Assembly: GCA_021397845.1 (NCBI GenBank)
Contig: CM038050.1
Location: 143,901,980 to 143,965,979 of the forward strand
DNA from: Areca catechu
Taxonomy: Eukaryota > Streptophyta > Magnoliopsida > Arecales > Arecaceae
Length of the DNA: 64,000 nt
Direction: 5' to 3'
Shown here: positions 32,916 to 45,320 of the stretch, in pieces
Layout: every line of letters begins with the position of its first letter
How positions within the stretch are numbered: the first letter of the stretch is position 1
Notes under the pieces: model-generated
Seen by the model: the letters and a program-made list of their open reading frames with translations, nothing else
What the model was told of the DNA's origin: nothing
The model's database searches: none
Translations under genes and position numbers: made by a program

Positions 32916-34587
32916 TGACGGGACATAATGAGCAAACAAGAATTCCAAGGTTCCAATTTTGTTATCTAATTCATGTGTTGGATGGTCTGTCTTTTTGTTG
33001 AGTCCATTGAGTCCTGTAATAAAGTGAGCCAGCTGGGTTCACTAAGTCAATCAAAGTCCTTTTGTTAGGCCTATTTTAAGTCTTGTCAATTAGGCCCAGC
33101 TTGAATCCTGTAAATTTTATTCAAGTCAAGAGGAGGATTATTAGATCAGGAGAGTCATCAGGCCCCACTGAATGAGGCTCTATGCACCCAACCAAGCCTC
33201 CACTCAAGCCACCCAGCCTAGGCCCCTGGTCCACACTCATGATGCCCAAACCCATGAAGAAGTGGCACCCCAAGCCTCCAAGAGATGGCACACATCCCAA
33301 AGCCCATTGAAGATAGCACCCCTTCAGTCCAAGCCTAGCAGATGGCACTCCATTCCAAAGCGCATAAATGTTGGCACCCTTCATAGGCCCATTCATAGTT
33401 GGTGCCCCCTCCCAAGGCCTTGACCCAGTATACAATAGCTGGTGTCCAGGCTTTGACCTAGTCCATAGCATTGACACCCAAGGCTTTGACCCAGTCAAAT
33501 AGGCTTTCATCCCAGCCCAGCATGGAGTTGCAGCCCAAAGCCCAAGAGAGTTTTCTTGGCCCTCAAGTTTTGTTTTCTTGGCCCTCAAGTTATGTAATCC
33601 CAATCTATCAGGGAGTCCAGGGACCTGGGTGAATCTATAAATACCTACCCCCTCTCCAACTTGTATTCATGAACTTTTGATGGATGAGAATTTGAGTTTC
33701 TTTTCTTCCAATTACCTTTGTTCTTTAAGAACATCGACCTCTATGAGGGAGTGGGTGTGAGGCCCAGTTATCTTTCAAACCCTAGCCACCCCCTCCTCTA
33801 TTCATCTAATCAAACCCTAGCTGCCCCATCTCCAATCATCTTGGCTGCCCCCTCACATCTCCCATCTAGGATGCCCCTCATCTTCTTCATCTTGGCCGCC
33901 CACACCAACCTCCACCAAACCCTAGGCCGGCCCACTCCTCTTCCAGGCAGCCATCTTCAAAGTTCTAGGCATCCTCTCCCAACATCCAGGCCATTAAGTT
34001 CATCTCCAGGCTGCCCCATCAATGATCCAGGCATCTTCATCCACTTTAGGTCGCCAATCAGCCCCGACATTTCTCCCGTTTTCTCTTCTCTTCCAATCTT
34101 TAGTTCTATATTTTTTCTACCATCATAAGCCCTAACCCTTGATGTTTGCAGAATCCCTCAGGAAAAGCAACCCTTGGATGAAGCCTTCCTTGCCCTCGAA
34201 GTGATCTGATAAAAAGCCGACGAATCCGCGGGAACAAGGCTTCATCATCCAGTACCGATTTGAGTGGTGGGATCGCTTCAACAATATCAAGAAAATCGTT
34301 GCTAGGTAATTCTAACCCTTCCCTTCTCTCTTTGTCTGAGTTTTGAAGTTGAACATGTTCCTAATAGGTATTTTGTAACCCTAGGATCCTTCTTTTCTTT
34401 ATTATTTTGTTAGATCTTCCTATGCAGGCAGAACTAGATCTTTACATAGAATCCTAGGTTATTTTTGATCTTTTTTTGGGAATCAAACCATCTAAAATCT
34501 GAAAATCTTGCTTTCACATAATCTGAAATCTCATCATGTCCATTAGTAGCATATTTATCCCACATCCATCTAGTTCATCCCTCATTA
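32916..34587 (+). repeat. 3' LTR of element c
   Basis: It starts TGACGGGAC after the tract caggagaat and ends CTCATTA. The TATA box is at 33636-33645. The flanking ttgag matches atgag on the far side except at one base. Confidence 0.85.
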
Positions 34588-34850
34588 TTGAGTAGTATGG
34601 ATTGAGGTTCCATATCTTCATGTTGCCTTTGTAACTCATTGCTCATCGAGACTAACAGGTGCACTTGACAGTCAAGCTATCATTCTGCAACATTTTATAA
34701 GTGACCTTTTTCTTCTCTATCACATCATCTTTGATTAGATCTAGATCCAGATCCAAAGAATCAAGGATGTAGGAAACTTTTTTCTGAATAAGTGATATTC
34801 TCAGGTTCCTCAACCAGTCCACATAGTTTGGTCCCATAGTGATAATGATG
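34588..34850 (-). pseudogene. Copia element D: gag N-terminus
   Basis: The minus strand from about 34840 reads NYVDWLRNLRISL and then an acidic stretch with VTYKML, matching the start of the copia gag domain (N-x-x-W-x-x-x-L). It continues at 27594 after element c. Confidence 0.65.
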
Positions 34851-36049
34851 AAGCCATTAATTTAAATCTACAATCAGACAAAAACAATACATAAGTAGAC
34901 CATTCAAGATGATAATCACAATTAGATAAAGACTTTAAATCTAACTATGTCTCCCACTACTTTCTTCGAATACCATAACCCTCAACTATGGTAAATAAGA
35001 AACCAATATATGGTTTCTTTAGTGGGGTTGAGATCCCAATTTCATATAAATGTCTTATGTTTGCATAACAAATATTTATAAGTTCAAAGGTATGAAATTC
35101 TTTTTCAATTGCATCCCTTGCAATTCTCAACATAATACTTGTCTCTAAGATACTTACAGTCTTGTATTTGCATAACAAACCATAATATCTTATTTTAGTT
35201 GGATCCTTCATTTTATATAGTTATGATTGAATAATGTCACCTTGAGTTTGCTCAACAACATAATATTATTAAGCATAATATAAAGCATAAAATGCACCAT
35301 GTCTAATTTTTTTTATCAAACCTTAATTGTAAGCCTTGAGTTTACTCAACAAACCTACTATAGTTTTGATATAAATTTGACTTGGCATGAAGGAAGGCAA
35401 ATTGTAGTGTGCTTAATCAATTAGCATTTCCAATTTAAGATCTAGATATAACCAAATTGGCTAGGTAAGTGGGAGAGATGAGGGGATCCCCCTGTTGCTT
35501 TCCTTAGATACCAAATGAATTGGCCAAGTCAGATAATGGAACCAATTAAAAACCTCATTCCCTTTACCTTCCGAGAACCACTTGCCTAGACACCAATTGG
35601 CTAATCAAACCCTAAATAGATTTGCTTTATGATTAACTTACACTATGACTAAATATAATATTATAAGGGCTTTGACGGTCTTCAAAAACATCCAAATTAA
35701 ACATGCCAACATGACACATATTCCAACAAATAAGTATATTAACCCTAATATGAATAACCAAAGCATGATTAAAACAACAATCTGTTTACCTCACTTGTTC
35801 ATGGGATAAGGCTATAACGGCACCCTAACACATCATAGGAGACCCCATTAAATGGGAAGAGATGGTCTTTAAACCTTACTTAGCTCCTATGACTGGGTGG
35901 CCATAGTGACTAATCCAATATAAAGAGTTACTATGAACATAACATATCACATATGTAATATAAACTAATCATGCAAGAGTCATAGAAAAGTAAGAAATTA
36001 ACATTGAAATGACTACTAAATTGCATGAATCAAGATGGCTCTGATACTA
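34851..36049 (-). other. Leader of copia element D with four hairpins and PBS
   Basis: On plus coordinates the hairpins are 35055-35068 (TTATG/CATAA), 35162-35175 (one mismatch), 35242-35255 (TTGAG/CTCAA) and 35336-35349 (TTGAG/CTCAA), each with a 4-base loop. The PBS is at about 36038-36049 (minus strand TAGTATCAGAGC). The leader aligns with 56806-58240 of element A. No ORF of note. Confidence 0.75.
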
Positions 36050-36799
36050 TAATTAAATCTCAGTAGTGCAGCGAAAGACCAAATTTCAAAAAGTTTGATC
36101 CTTGAAATCCTAGTTGGCCGAAATTCTAGACCCAAGAACCACTTGACCATGACAACTAATACATCATAATTTAGGATTATAGAGGAATACCTGGAGCACT
36201 ATATTCCTTAATTTCCACAAGACACATAAGTATATGTCTTCCAGAGGTGATCCACACAGGAATCAAACCAAGGAAGTACTCCTCTTACTAGCTTGACTCC
36301 TTTCGGTAGCCTTTCTTCCTTTAACAGACTTTTCTCCCCTCTAGGACTTTTCTCCCTTTCGAAGAGTAGCTTAGTACCTCTTCGAATACTCTCTTACTAT
36401 CCTGTTATCCTTTCAAATTCTCTTTCTAGACTCCTATCTTAAAATGAAAAACTTGTCTTAAAATAATAGACTTGTCCTAAAAGAGAAGGAAAAAATTATC
36501 AAGACAACTTTTTGATGATTTGGCTTCAATTATCGAAGCCTTTGAATAGGAAGAGAGTAAGTGCCTGATACACCTTTCATCAACCACTTATCTAATATTT
36601 AATATATCATATAAAACTCTTTAATCAGAAAGAGTCCCTTAGTGGAAAGGTGTAAAGTGAAATGTCAGATTTAAGACAAGGTCCCACATCCTAATAGGTG
36701 TATCAAACGAAAAGATTATCTAGAAGAAAAGATGATTAACAGGTAGAAGGACTCTTCCTTATCAATGCGCCATGAGTCAAGCATTGCATCCCTTCATTA
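36050..36799 (-). repeat. LTR remnant of copia element D
   Basis: These 750 bases next to the PBS duplicate the sequence at about 36850-37700, showing that two LTRs of the same family lie side by side. The remainder of this LTR should lie beyond element E, but it is not found before the junction at 45320. Confidence 0.6.
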
Positions 36800-39700
36800 T
36801 GTAGGATTCCAGGCAGGGCACGGTGAAGACCGGGTTTCAAAATTTTTATTATTGAAACCCTAATCGATCGTAACCCTAAATCCTAGGACCACTTGACCAT
36901 GACAACTAATAAATCAAAACTTTAGGACTATAGAGGAATGCATAGAGTGCTATACTCCTTAATTTTTATAAGGCACATAGGTGTATGCCCTCCAGAGATG
37001 ATCCACACAGGAACCGGACCAAGGAAGCACTCCTACCGAACTTGCTTATTTGATTATGACTCTTTTGGCAGCCTTTCAAACTTTCTTTCTTTGCTGGAAC
37101 CCCTACCTTCTTGTAGGGCACTTAGAGTCCTCTCTAAATCATCACTCGGAATGCGAATATCCCTCCTATATCTCTTCTTAGGCTCTTGTCTTAAAAGGAC
37201 AAGCCTTGTCTTAAAGAGGAAGCAAAAATAGAAAGTACTTCTATTTAGATCGGAATGGAATGCATGGCATTAGATTATCGATGCCATATAAGGAGGGATG
37301 AGGTACCTGATAAGTCTTTCTTTTAACCCTTGATAAGACCTTTCAAGTAGAAGGAGTCTCTTGGGTGAGCAGACTTATCATAAAATATCTTTTCATGCAC
37401 CAATAGACATATAGTTGTCTTTTCATAATTCTAACAAATTCTTCACATGTCATATGTCATGTTACTGATTAGATAATGGTTAAGGGTGTGGGCTCCCAAG
37501 TGACATATCGGAGAAACCAGAAGCCTTCAAATAGAAAGATTATAGATTTCAAAATCTGTGCCAAAATGAAATGATGCGACCCTTCATCATGTGCGCCACA
37601 TTTCTCACACCATTTTGCCATCTTTTGAATAATTAAAGCCCATCCAATTAGGCATGGAGATAAAGGAGAAGAGCTTAGATTTTATCTGGAATTTGTGATT
37701 GACTAGTAGAAGGACTCTTGGTCCTTCTGCGCCCCTTAATTTGGCATATGCCAAACATGGCAACAAGAAGCGTCCTACCCACTTAGGACTCTTCCATAAA
37801 TCAAGGATAAAGCCCAAATAATTTCCTATAAGAATAGATAGTTGCTGCCTCAATTAAGACTCAACCCAATCTAAGATCTACTTAAATTGGTTAGCCTAAA
37901 TAGCAAGCTAATTGACCCAATCCAATTGGGCTAGCCAATATATATAGTATGTTAATTTGCTAGCCAATTAGGATCCTATGACCCTAATTAAATGCCAATT
38001 ACTTTCTTGGCCAATTCCATAATGTGTGGGACACTTTGGGCTCTATATCTAACTAGCAGTAGGTCCAGGTCCAATCTATTTTGATCCAATTAAAATTGAT
38101 TGACCTAATTATCTCAAATCAAGTTGACCCAAGTTAGCCAATTTGAACCAATTTCTAAATTGACTCATGAATCCTTCCAATTTGTTTTATGAAAACCTAC
38201 AAGATATGATTGACATCTAGCAATGTATCATGCCTTCCTAGAAGATAAAGAATTTGGTAGAAATTTTTAAAATATCATTCAATGAAAAGTTACCATGCAA
38301 TTCAATCCTTCAATCTCCCTTTATCTCGAATAAGTGATGGATATGGAGAATTGTCAAACCCTAGCACTTAATCTTTTTGAATCTCAATTCGATAATGAAG
38401 ACTCAATCGATAAAAGATTAGAAACCCTATCTAATCTCATCCTACTTTGATCAAAGACTTGGTGAGTCAACAATCAAAGAGATTACATAGGATAAGTCCT
38501 CTTACTAGGGGTGATCAATTCTTTGTTGATCCACTCACATCCTTCATATACAATCCAACATAATTGAGAACACCTTGTACATGACTCTTTGTCATGAGTG
38601 AGTATGAACCAAAATATGGCTTTATGTGCATAAGGAACCATGGTGATCTTTGGTCTAAGGATCATTGCAAAACTCCCACTACAAGAACCATCTTTTGACA
38701 AGTAGTAAGATCTCCATTAGATGTTTTCAAGGTGAATCAATTCAGTGTACTCATACCCTAATGAGCACCCACATCCTTGTATTAGTGTCCCTACATAAGT
38801 GGCTATGAGACCAACCACCCTCTCTATTGAGCATATATAGGATGTGCTAGTCTTTCCAGAAACATCGAACCTCGAATTGATGATCCAATGATAAGGACTA
38901 TTTTAGATTAGGGTTTATAGTGATGCAAGACAAATTATGATAAATTAAATTATTGATTTTAATCTTAATTATAGAGATTAATAGAGATTAATTTTTTTTA
39001 AGATTTTCAGTTTAAAAAGACTCAAAGGAGATAATTAAGCAAACTAGTCTACTAGTTAATAACTCGCAAAGTAAATCTACAAAGTAAACTAGAAAAATAG
39101 GATTTGGTGGCTAAAAAACCATCGTAAACTAAGGTCTACTTTTCAAAGATTCAGAAATCAAAGAGTAGGGATGATTTTTTTGAATTTTTACTAACAAAGA
39201 TGTTTCCCTCTGAAGTAGATCGGACTGGACTCTTAAGAATCTTGCAGTAGGGCTTAAAGATCTCAATCTTCAGGTTCTGATCTTCCACGATGCTGGTTGT
39301 AAGGCAAGAAGACCTTGACTTTAATCCTTGATCACTTGCAATCACTCAACAAAGAAAATCACTCAGTTAAAAAGTAGTAATGGAAAGAAGAAGATAGAAA
39401 AGTAGAAGGGAAATGATGGAAGTGGGCGGTTAGGATTTCTCGATGTCTAGATATGTAGGGCCTCACACCCCACGATGCTTCGAAGAATAAAGAAAATGGC
39501 CTCACACCCCGTGATGCATACAACAAATGAAAAGAATTGGATAGAATGTCACTTTATTTCATCAATAATTCATTAATAATACAGGGGGGTTGATGGGATA
39601 TTTATAGACCATCAACTAGTATGTAAGGGATACAAAGACTAGCACTAGTGTCCCTTAAGCAACAACTCCTTGAATCCTTGCTCTGGGCATCTTGGACTCT

Positions 39701-41052
39701 TACTGTTGGGCTGATCTGGGGCTTTCTCCAAGGTGGGCGACATCATGGGATTCTCATCCAAATTGGGTGCCAATGATGAGGATAGGTAAGGTGTCTTGAT
39801 GAAGGGCCAAGATTGCTTCATCGATGGTTCTTGATTGCTGGACTCTGTAATTTGGATATTGTGGGCTCCTGCAGGATAGTGGACTCTCCAGTCTGGATAG
39901 AATAAAACTCAAGAGTTCTTATAGGATTCTTGAGTTCTCTAAACTTGAGCAACTTGGAACCTGTTGAGCAAAACACTTGAGATAGAAAGCCACTAAATCT
40001 CCTTCATTTTGGGCGATCAAATGAACTTGAACTTCCTTGAGAGTTGGCATCAAAGAGAGGTTTGAATAGCTTGGCCAAGTCCTTAGTTTTGGCATGAATT
40101 ATTTGAGGAAGATGGAACCAACATGAAGACTCTTTCTCATTTACTCATCTTAAAAAGAAGGGGTGCTAAACACTTGATTTCATTTGGCCAACCAAGAGTG
40201 TGACATGGCAAGTGTGTTGTCCTAATGAAGTGGCATGTGGTGTTGTCCCGATGAAGTGGCAAGTGGTGTCCAAACATATCATGTGATGTTGTCCAAATTC
40301 TTGAAAAGGTGGCGCCAAGAAGTGATTATCATGTGGCAAGTCACTTGGGCTAGCACATGGAGTCACATGGCTTGTCTTGAGCTAGCACATGGAGTCACAT
40401 GGGTCTGGACATGGGTACCTCTTATATTACAGGACTCAACTAATAATTATAAGACTTAAAACTAACTAAACCAACCAAATAACTAAAGCTCCACTTGATC
40501 GATTGGAACCTAATTTGATCAAAAGGCAATACATGTAAACAAATGGTTCAACTTGGTAAAAGGGGTTTGGCCCAAAAGGCTAAAATAAAAACCCTAATTA
40601 CAATTGTTAAAAAGGGCTAACTAACATTGAACCATTTACAACTCAATTGGATAAATAAGGTTTGATACAACTGATAAATAAGGTTTGACTCAATTGGGGT
40701 TTAGGGTTAAACCCATCTAAGCTAAAATAACAAAATCAAGGATAAATATTTACAGGTGATTGGGGTTTGGACTAAGGCTTTATTCATAGGTAATCCACAA
40801 AGATGCGGGTTCAACCTGTCGATCTCTTCTGGCCCTGGTGTCCGCCCCATATAGGAACTTAGGTCTCACCATTATGATCTCCATCATAACCTTAATTTTA
40901 TTGCCCTAACTATAGGGTTCATTATAACCTTAATATGATGCAGTAGTGTGATGAATCAAATACCATTTTATTAATAAAAAAATATCATAAATGAGTTGGA
41001 AGATTATAAAAATGCCCATTCAAAGATTGGCTTTTAGGCCACTATTCTTTTA
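36800..41052 (-). repeat. 3' LTR of element E, interrupted by a solo LTR
   Basis: On the minus strand it starts after the PPT gcaagtgggaga and aligns with the element A LTR; without the inserted solo LTR and target copy (38921-40854) it is about 2.3 kb. It ends CCTACA at 36800. Open frames such as 36938-37231 are chance. Confidence 0.65.
38921..40849 (-). mobile_element. Solo LTR of a chromovirus-like family inside the E LTR
   Basis: The 1929-bp unit reads TGATGCAAGAC...CCGCCCCA on the plus strand, with perfect flanking duplication tatag (38916-38920 and 40850-40854). On the minus strand it starts TGGGGCGGACACCAGGG and ends TTGCATCA, echoing the TGGTGGGGGCACCAGG...CATCA ends of a and b, so I assign the minus orientation. 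Minus-strand TATAAATATCCC lies near 39598-39606, followed by gggtgtgaggcc-like phrases (39450-39510). The E LTR continues on both sides. Confidence 0.85.
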
Positions 41053-43866
41053 ATCTCCCACTTGCACAAAAGCCAATCGTCCTTGTATCTTACACCCACA
41101 CAATCTAAGTGGCGATTAAATTATTGTTGTGGTAGTGCTTTAGTGAATGGGTTTGCTATGTTGTTCTTTGTATCTGCTCGTTCGATGACATTATCTTGTT
41201 TTTCTATTATTTCTTGAACTAGATGGAAGCATCTTGGATGTGCTTAGACTTATGTCATGACTTTGGTTCCTTAGCTTGTACAACAACTTCAATGTTATCA
41301 TAATAAAGTAGCACTAGTTATTGTATAGCAGGAACCATGCCCAATTCCATGATGAATTTCTTCAACTACACAACTTCCTTTATGGCTTCTCTTGCAGTTA
41401 TATTCTCTGTCTCAGTAATTGAGTCAGCCATAGTTTGCTACTTTGTACTCTTCTAACTCACTGTACCACCATATAAGGTGAAGACATATCCTGATATGGA
41501 TTTACAATTATCTAGATTTGACTAAAAACTAGAATCTGTATATCCTTCTAGTTTCAATTCTGATCCAAAATATATTAGAAAAATATCTTTAGTCCTTTTC
41601 TGGTACTTAAGAATGTTTTTTATAGCTTTCTAATGATCCTTCCTTGGTCAACCTAGAACTTGCTTACTATGTCCAAGACATAAGCAACATCAGGCCTGGT
41701 ACATAACATGACATACATAATTGATCCTATAGTCGAAGAATAAGGAATCAAACTCATCTTCTCTCTCTTTTAATGTCTTAGAAGACATCTTCTTGGAGAG
41801 ATGTATGCCTTGACTCATGGGCAAGTAACCTCTCTTACTTCCCTCCATGTTGAATCTCTTTAACACAAAGTCAATGTACCTGGATTGGGATAAGCCAAGC
41901 ATCCTTTTATATCTATCTCTGTAGATATTTATACCTAGTATATAGGATGCCTCTCTCAAATCCTTCATGAAAATTGCTTTGATAGCCAAGACTTGACCGC
42001 ATGCAATATTGGTATATCATTCCTAATGATAAGTATGTCATTAACATACAGAACCAAGAAAACAAGGGCACTCCCACTTGTCTTCTTATACATACACGGT
42101 TCATCCATATTCTTGATGAAACCAAACTCTTTGATTATTTCATCAAAGCAGATGTTCTAACTCCTCGATGCTTTTTTAATCCATAAATAGATTTCTTAAG
42201 CCTACATACTTGGTTTGGTCTCTCACTTGAAACAAACCCCTCTGGCTATGACATATAGACTTTTTCCTTAAGATATCCATTAAGGAAAGTAGTCTTTTCA
42301 TCCATTTGCCAGATCTCATAGTTATAGTATGCAGCTATGGCAAGCAATATCCGAATGGACTTGAGCATGGCTACTGGAAAAAAGTTTCATCATAGTCAAT
42401 ACGATGTCTTTGTTTGAAACCTTTTGCCACCAGCCTGTCCTTGTAGGTCTCTATTTGACCATCTGCTCTAATCTTTATCTTGAAGACCTATTTATACCCA
42501 ATTGGATTTACTCCCTTAGGTGGGGATCAACTAATGTCCAAACTTGATTAGAGTACATGGAGTCCATCTTGGACTTCATGGATTCCAGCCATTTGCTAGA
42601 GTCTCCACTCGTGAAAGCTTCTTATAGGTCATAGGATCATCATCCTGTATGATACTGGCTTCATTATCATTTCCAATAATAAAACCATATCTGAGAAGTG
42701 CACTTTGCACTCTCTCTGACCTATGGAGAGGAGGTGTGTGTTGTGGTTATTCCTGAACCTTAGGAACATCTAGTTAGTTATTTCATCAGGTGTCTATTGA
42801 ACTTCTTCAAGTTCAAATATCCCCCCATTGTCCCCTTCTTGGATAAACTCCATTTCTAAGAATGTGGCATGCCTAGTGACAAAGACTATTTGTTAGTAGG
42901 GTGGTAGAAAAGGTAACCCATACCTCTTTTAGGATATTCTACAAACCTACACTTATTAGCCCTAGCACTTAGCTTATGTCCAAAAACATTCCTGATATAA
43001 GCAGGGCAATCCCAAATCTTAAAATACTTAAGACATGGCCTTTCTCCTTTCCATAATTGGTATGGAGTGCTTTTAACTACATTTGATGGCACCCTATTCA
43101 GCATGTAGGCTGTAGTCTCTAGGGCATAACCCCAGAAGGATACTAGAAGATCTATGAAGGACATCATGGAACATACCATGTCTAACAAGGTACGATTCCT
43201 CCTTTTTGCCACACTATTTAACTGTGGTGTGATGGAGGGGTCCATTCAAGAGAATACCTTTTGTCTTTAAGATGATCGAGATATTCACTAGACAAATTTC
43301 TCCTCCTCTATCAGATCGAAGGATTTTAATACTATGCCCAGTTTGTTTCTTAACCTCACTTTCATACCTTTAAATTTATCAAAGGCTTCGAACTTGTGTT
43401 TCATAAGATACAAATATCCGAACCTTGATAAATCATCAATAAAACTGATGAAATAAGAGTATCCTCCTCTGGCTTGGGTTGGCATAGCACCACACATATT
43501 TGTGTGTACAAGACCTAACAACTCAGTTGCCATTTCTCCATGTCTAGTAAATGGAGACTTGGTCATCTTATGCATGAGACAGGACTCACAAGTTCCTAAT
43601 GACTCATATTTAAAAGGTTCAAAGAAATTATCTTTGTATAACTTATTGATCATGGTTTCATTGATATGACCCAAATGGCAATGCCAGAGATAAGTGATAT
43701 TCACATCATCTCTCTTTCTTTCCTTGTTCACAACAAGCATAACCTTTAGATGCCCCACCAGCATCATGCTTCAGACTTGCAAGATACAACTTTCAATTCT
43801 TCTTCTAGTGCCCTTGCTTCCCATAATGATAACAGGTCCCATCAGTAGAGGGCTACCTTACCTTCT
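41053..43866 (-). pseudogene. Copia pol of element E (protease to RNase H)
   Basis: On the minus strand in order: integrase zinc finger and core at 43767-43288 (HCHLGHINETMINKL, CESCL, SFIDDLSRFGYLYLMKHK), integrase rear at 43245-42886 (NRTLLDMVCSMM, ILNRVPS-like), RT from about 42540 (ETYK, MLKSIRILLAIAAYY, QVCRLKKSIYGLK, a frameshifted YVDD region near 42060-42090, then YILGINIYRD and LGLSQSRYIDFVLKRFNMEGS at 41989-41700) and RNase H with the ADPFTKAL-like end to about 41080. Many stops and frameshifts occur. In live copia elements the enzymes process the polyprotein, copy the RNA and insert the cDNA. Confidence 0.85.
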
Positions 43867-44127
43867 TGATGCGGGACTAATATGCATGCAATTCTTTTTG
43901 TATGTTTTATATGTGGGGTTAGGTGATTAATTTCTAAATTTTAGATCAAAATTAGTTGTAGGGATTTTTGATATGAAATAAACCTTGAGTAAGAATATTG
44001 CTTTGTGTGATTACCCTGCTGTGTGCATAAAGGGGTTTGAGAGATTTTCTTCCCGGTGTTGAATTAATCACCTAACCCCACATATAAAACATACAAAAAG
44101 AATTGCAAGCATATTAGTCCCGCATCA
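43867..44127. mobile_element. 261-bp foldback element with LTR-like ends
   Basis: It starts TGATGCGGGACTAATATGC and ends with the inverse (...CCCGCATCA). The inverted repeat is about 66 bp with one mismatch (position 20), around a 129-bp loop. It is flanked by a perfect 5-bp duplication cttct (43862-43866 and 44128-44132). It splits the gag/protease boundary of element E; without it the sequence matches elements D and F. The terminal TGATGC(A/G)GGA equals the inverted 3' end of the element a and b LTRs. No coding capacity. Confidence 0.85.
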
Positions 44128-44900
44128 CTTCTTCCTCTTTTGGAAGCTACTCTTAGGATTTCTTTTCCTCCTTGAACCATTCTTCATTGCCTGCTTCTTC
44201 TTTCTATCAACTAGAAGAAGTTGAGCCTTATCACCTTTGAAGTGGCTCTCTACTATTATGAGCATATTCAGTAGCTCAAGCAATGACATTTTCAATTTGT
44301 TCATATGGTATTCATGAAAATTGCGAGAAGAAATCCGCAAGTGACTGTAGGATCAAGTCCTGATTAAGCTCTCAATCCATCACAAACCTTAGTTAACCTA
44401 ATCGAATGATCAGGTCAATCATCTTGAGGACATGTGCCTGAATAGAAGAGTCCTCACTCATGCATGCTTAATATAATTGCTTCAATATCTCATATCAAGC
44501 AGCTCGACTATGCTCTCCATAAAGCTCTTTAAAATTGAGCAGTATAGACTGAGGTTCTATTTTCTCATGTTGCCTCTACAATTCATTGCTCATAGAGGCC
44601 AACATGATGCATTGACAGTCAAGTTGTCATTCTGTCACATTTTATATATGACCTTTTCCTCCTCAATAGCATCTTCTCCTACCAGATCTAGGTTAGGAGA
44701 ATTGAGGGTATAGGCAATCCTTTCTTAAGCTAATATAATCCTCAGGTTCCTCAACCAGTCCACATATTTTGGACTGGTCAACTTGTTGGCATCCAAGATG
44801 CCTCGCAGTGAAAGAGTGAAGCCATAATGTAAAAGCTACATTAAATTGAAGAACTATAAGCAGACCACTCATGATGATATTCATAATTAGACAAAAACTT
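44128..44900 (-). pseudogene. Copia gag of element E
   Basis: On the minus strand, from about 44860: a frame with ILDANKL-like and KICGLVEEPED-like sequence (gag N-terminus, several frames), then 44340-44125 with LLELLNMLIIVESHFKGDKAQLLLVDRKKKQ and a basic tail. The zinc knuckle follows, but the foldback element interrupts it. The gag is longer here than in element A, which has lost its middle. Confidence 0.65.
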
Positions 44901-45320
44901 TTGCATCTAATTGTGTCTCTTACTATTTTCTTTCGAATACCATAACCCTCAACTATGGTAAGTGAGAAAACTCTCTTAGGTCTTCCTTAGTGGGGTTGAG
45001 ATCCCAATTCCTCATGAATGCCTTGTGTTAATCACAACAAACATCTATGAGTTCAAGGGTAGGAAAATCCTTTTTCAATAGCAAACCATGCATCTCTCAA
45101 CATAATACCTGCCTCTAAGATACTTATAGCCTTGTGTCAATCACAACAAACTATAATGTCTTAGACCCTTCATTTCCATACAGCCATGTTTGATAAATGT
45201 TACCCTTGTGTCAATCACAACAAAGCAACACCACCAATCATGCCATAAAGAATAAAATGCACCAAGACAAATATCATATCAAATCTTAAAGTAGGCCTTG
45301 TGTCAATCACAACAAACCTT
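44901..45320 (-). other. Leader of element E with four hairpins
   Basis: Hairpins on plus coordinates are 45023-45037, 45132-45146, 45206-45220 and 45298-45312, all TTGTG/CACAA with a 5-base loop. On the minus strand each is followed by GG, as in element A. The piece aligns with 57740-58140 of A in reverse. Confidence 0.8.

Larger units (their letters stand above)
27595..34587 (+). mobile_element. Element c: chromovirus-derived non-autonomous Ty3/gypsy element, plus strand
   Basis: LTRs are 27595-29215 and 32916-34587, with the flanking 5-mer atgag (27590-27594) and ttgag (34588-34592). The PBS is just inside the left LTR. The 3.7-kb interior holds a leader, a repeat-rich gag with a recognisable gag core, a linker, the end of the integrase core, the integrase C-terminal domain and a chromodomain, then the LTR. 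Protease, RT and RNase H are missing, exactly as in a and b. It interrupts the gag of copia element D, whose sequence continues on both sides. Confidence 0.85.
36800..45320 (-). mobile_element. Element E: minus-strand Ty1/copia, 5' truncated
   Basis: Read on the minus strand: leader with four hairpins (from 45320), gag, protease, integrase, RT, RNase H, PPT, 3' LTR (41052-36800). It belongs to the same family as A, D and F. It appears to have inserted into the LTR of D. Its own 5' LTR and PBS are missing: homology stops at 45320, just upstream of the first hairpin, where it joins plus-strand element F. Confidence 0.75.

Noticed and set aside
36050..41052. Single LTR shared by two copia interiors (tandem LTR-int-LTR chain)
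   Set aside because: About 750 bp of LTR sequence is duplicated at 36050-36799 versus 36850-37700, which fits E inserted into the LTR of D better than one shared LTR.
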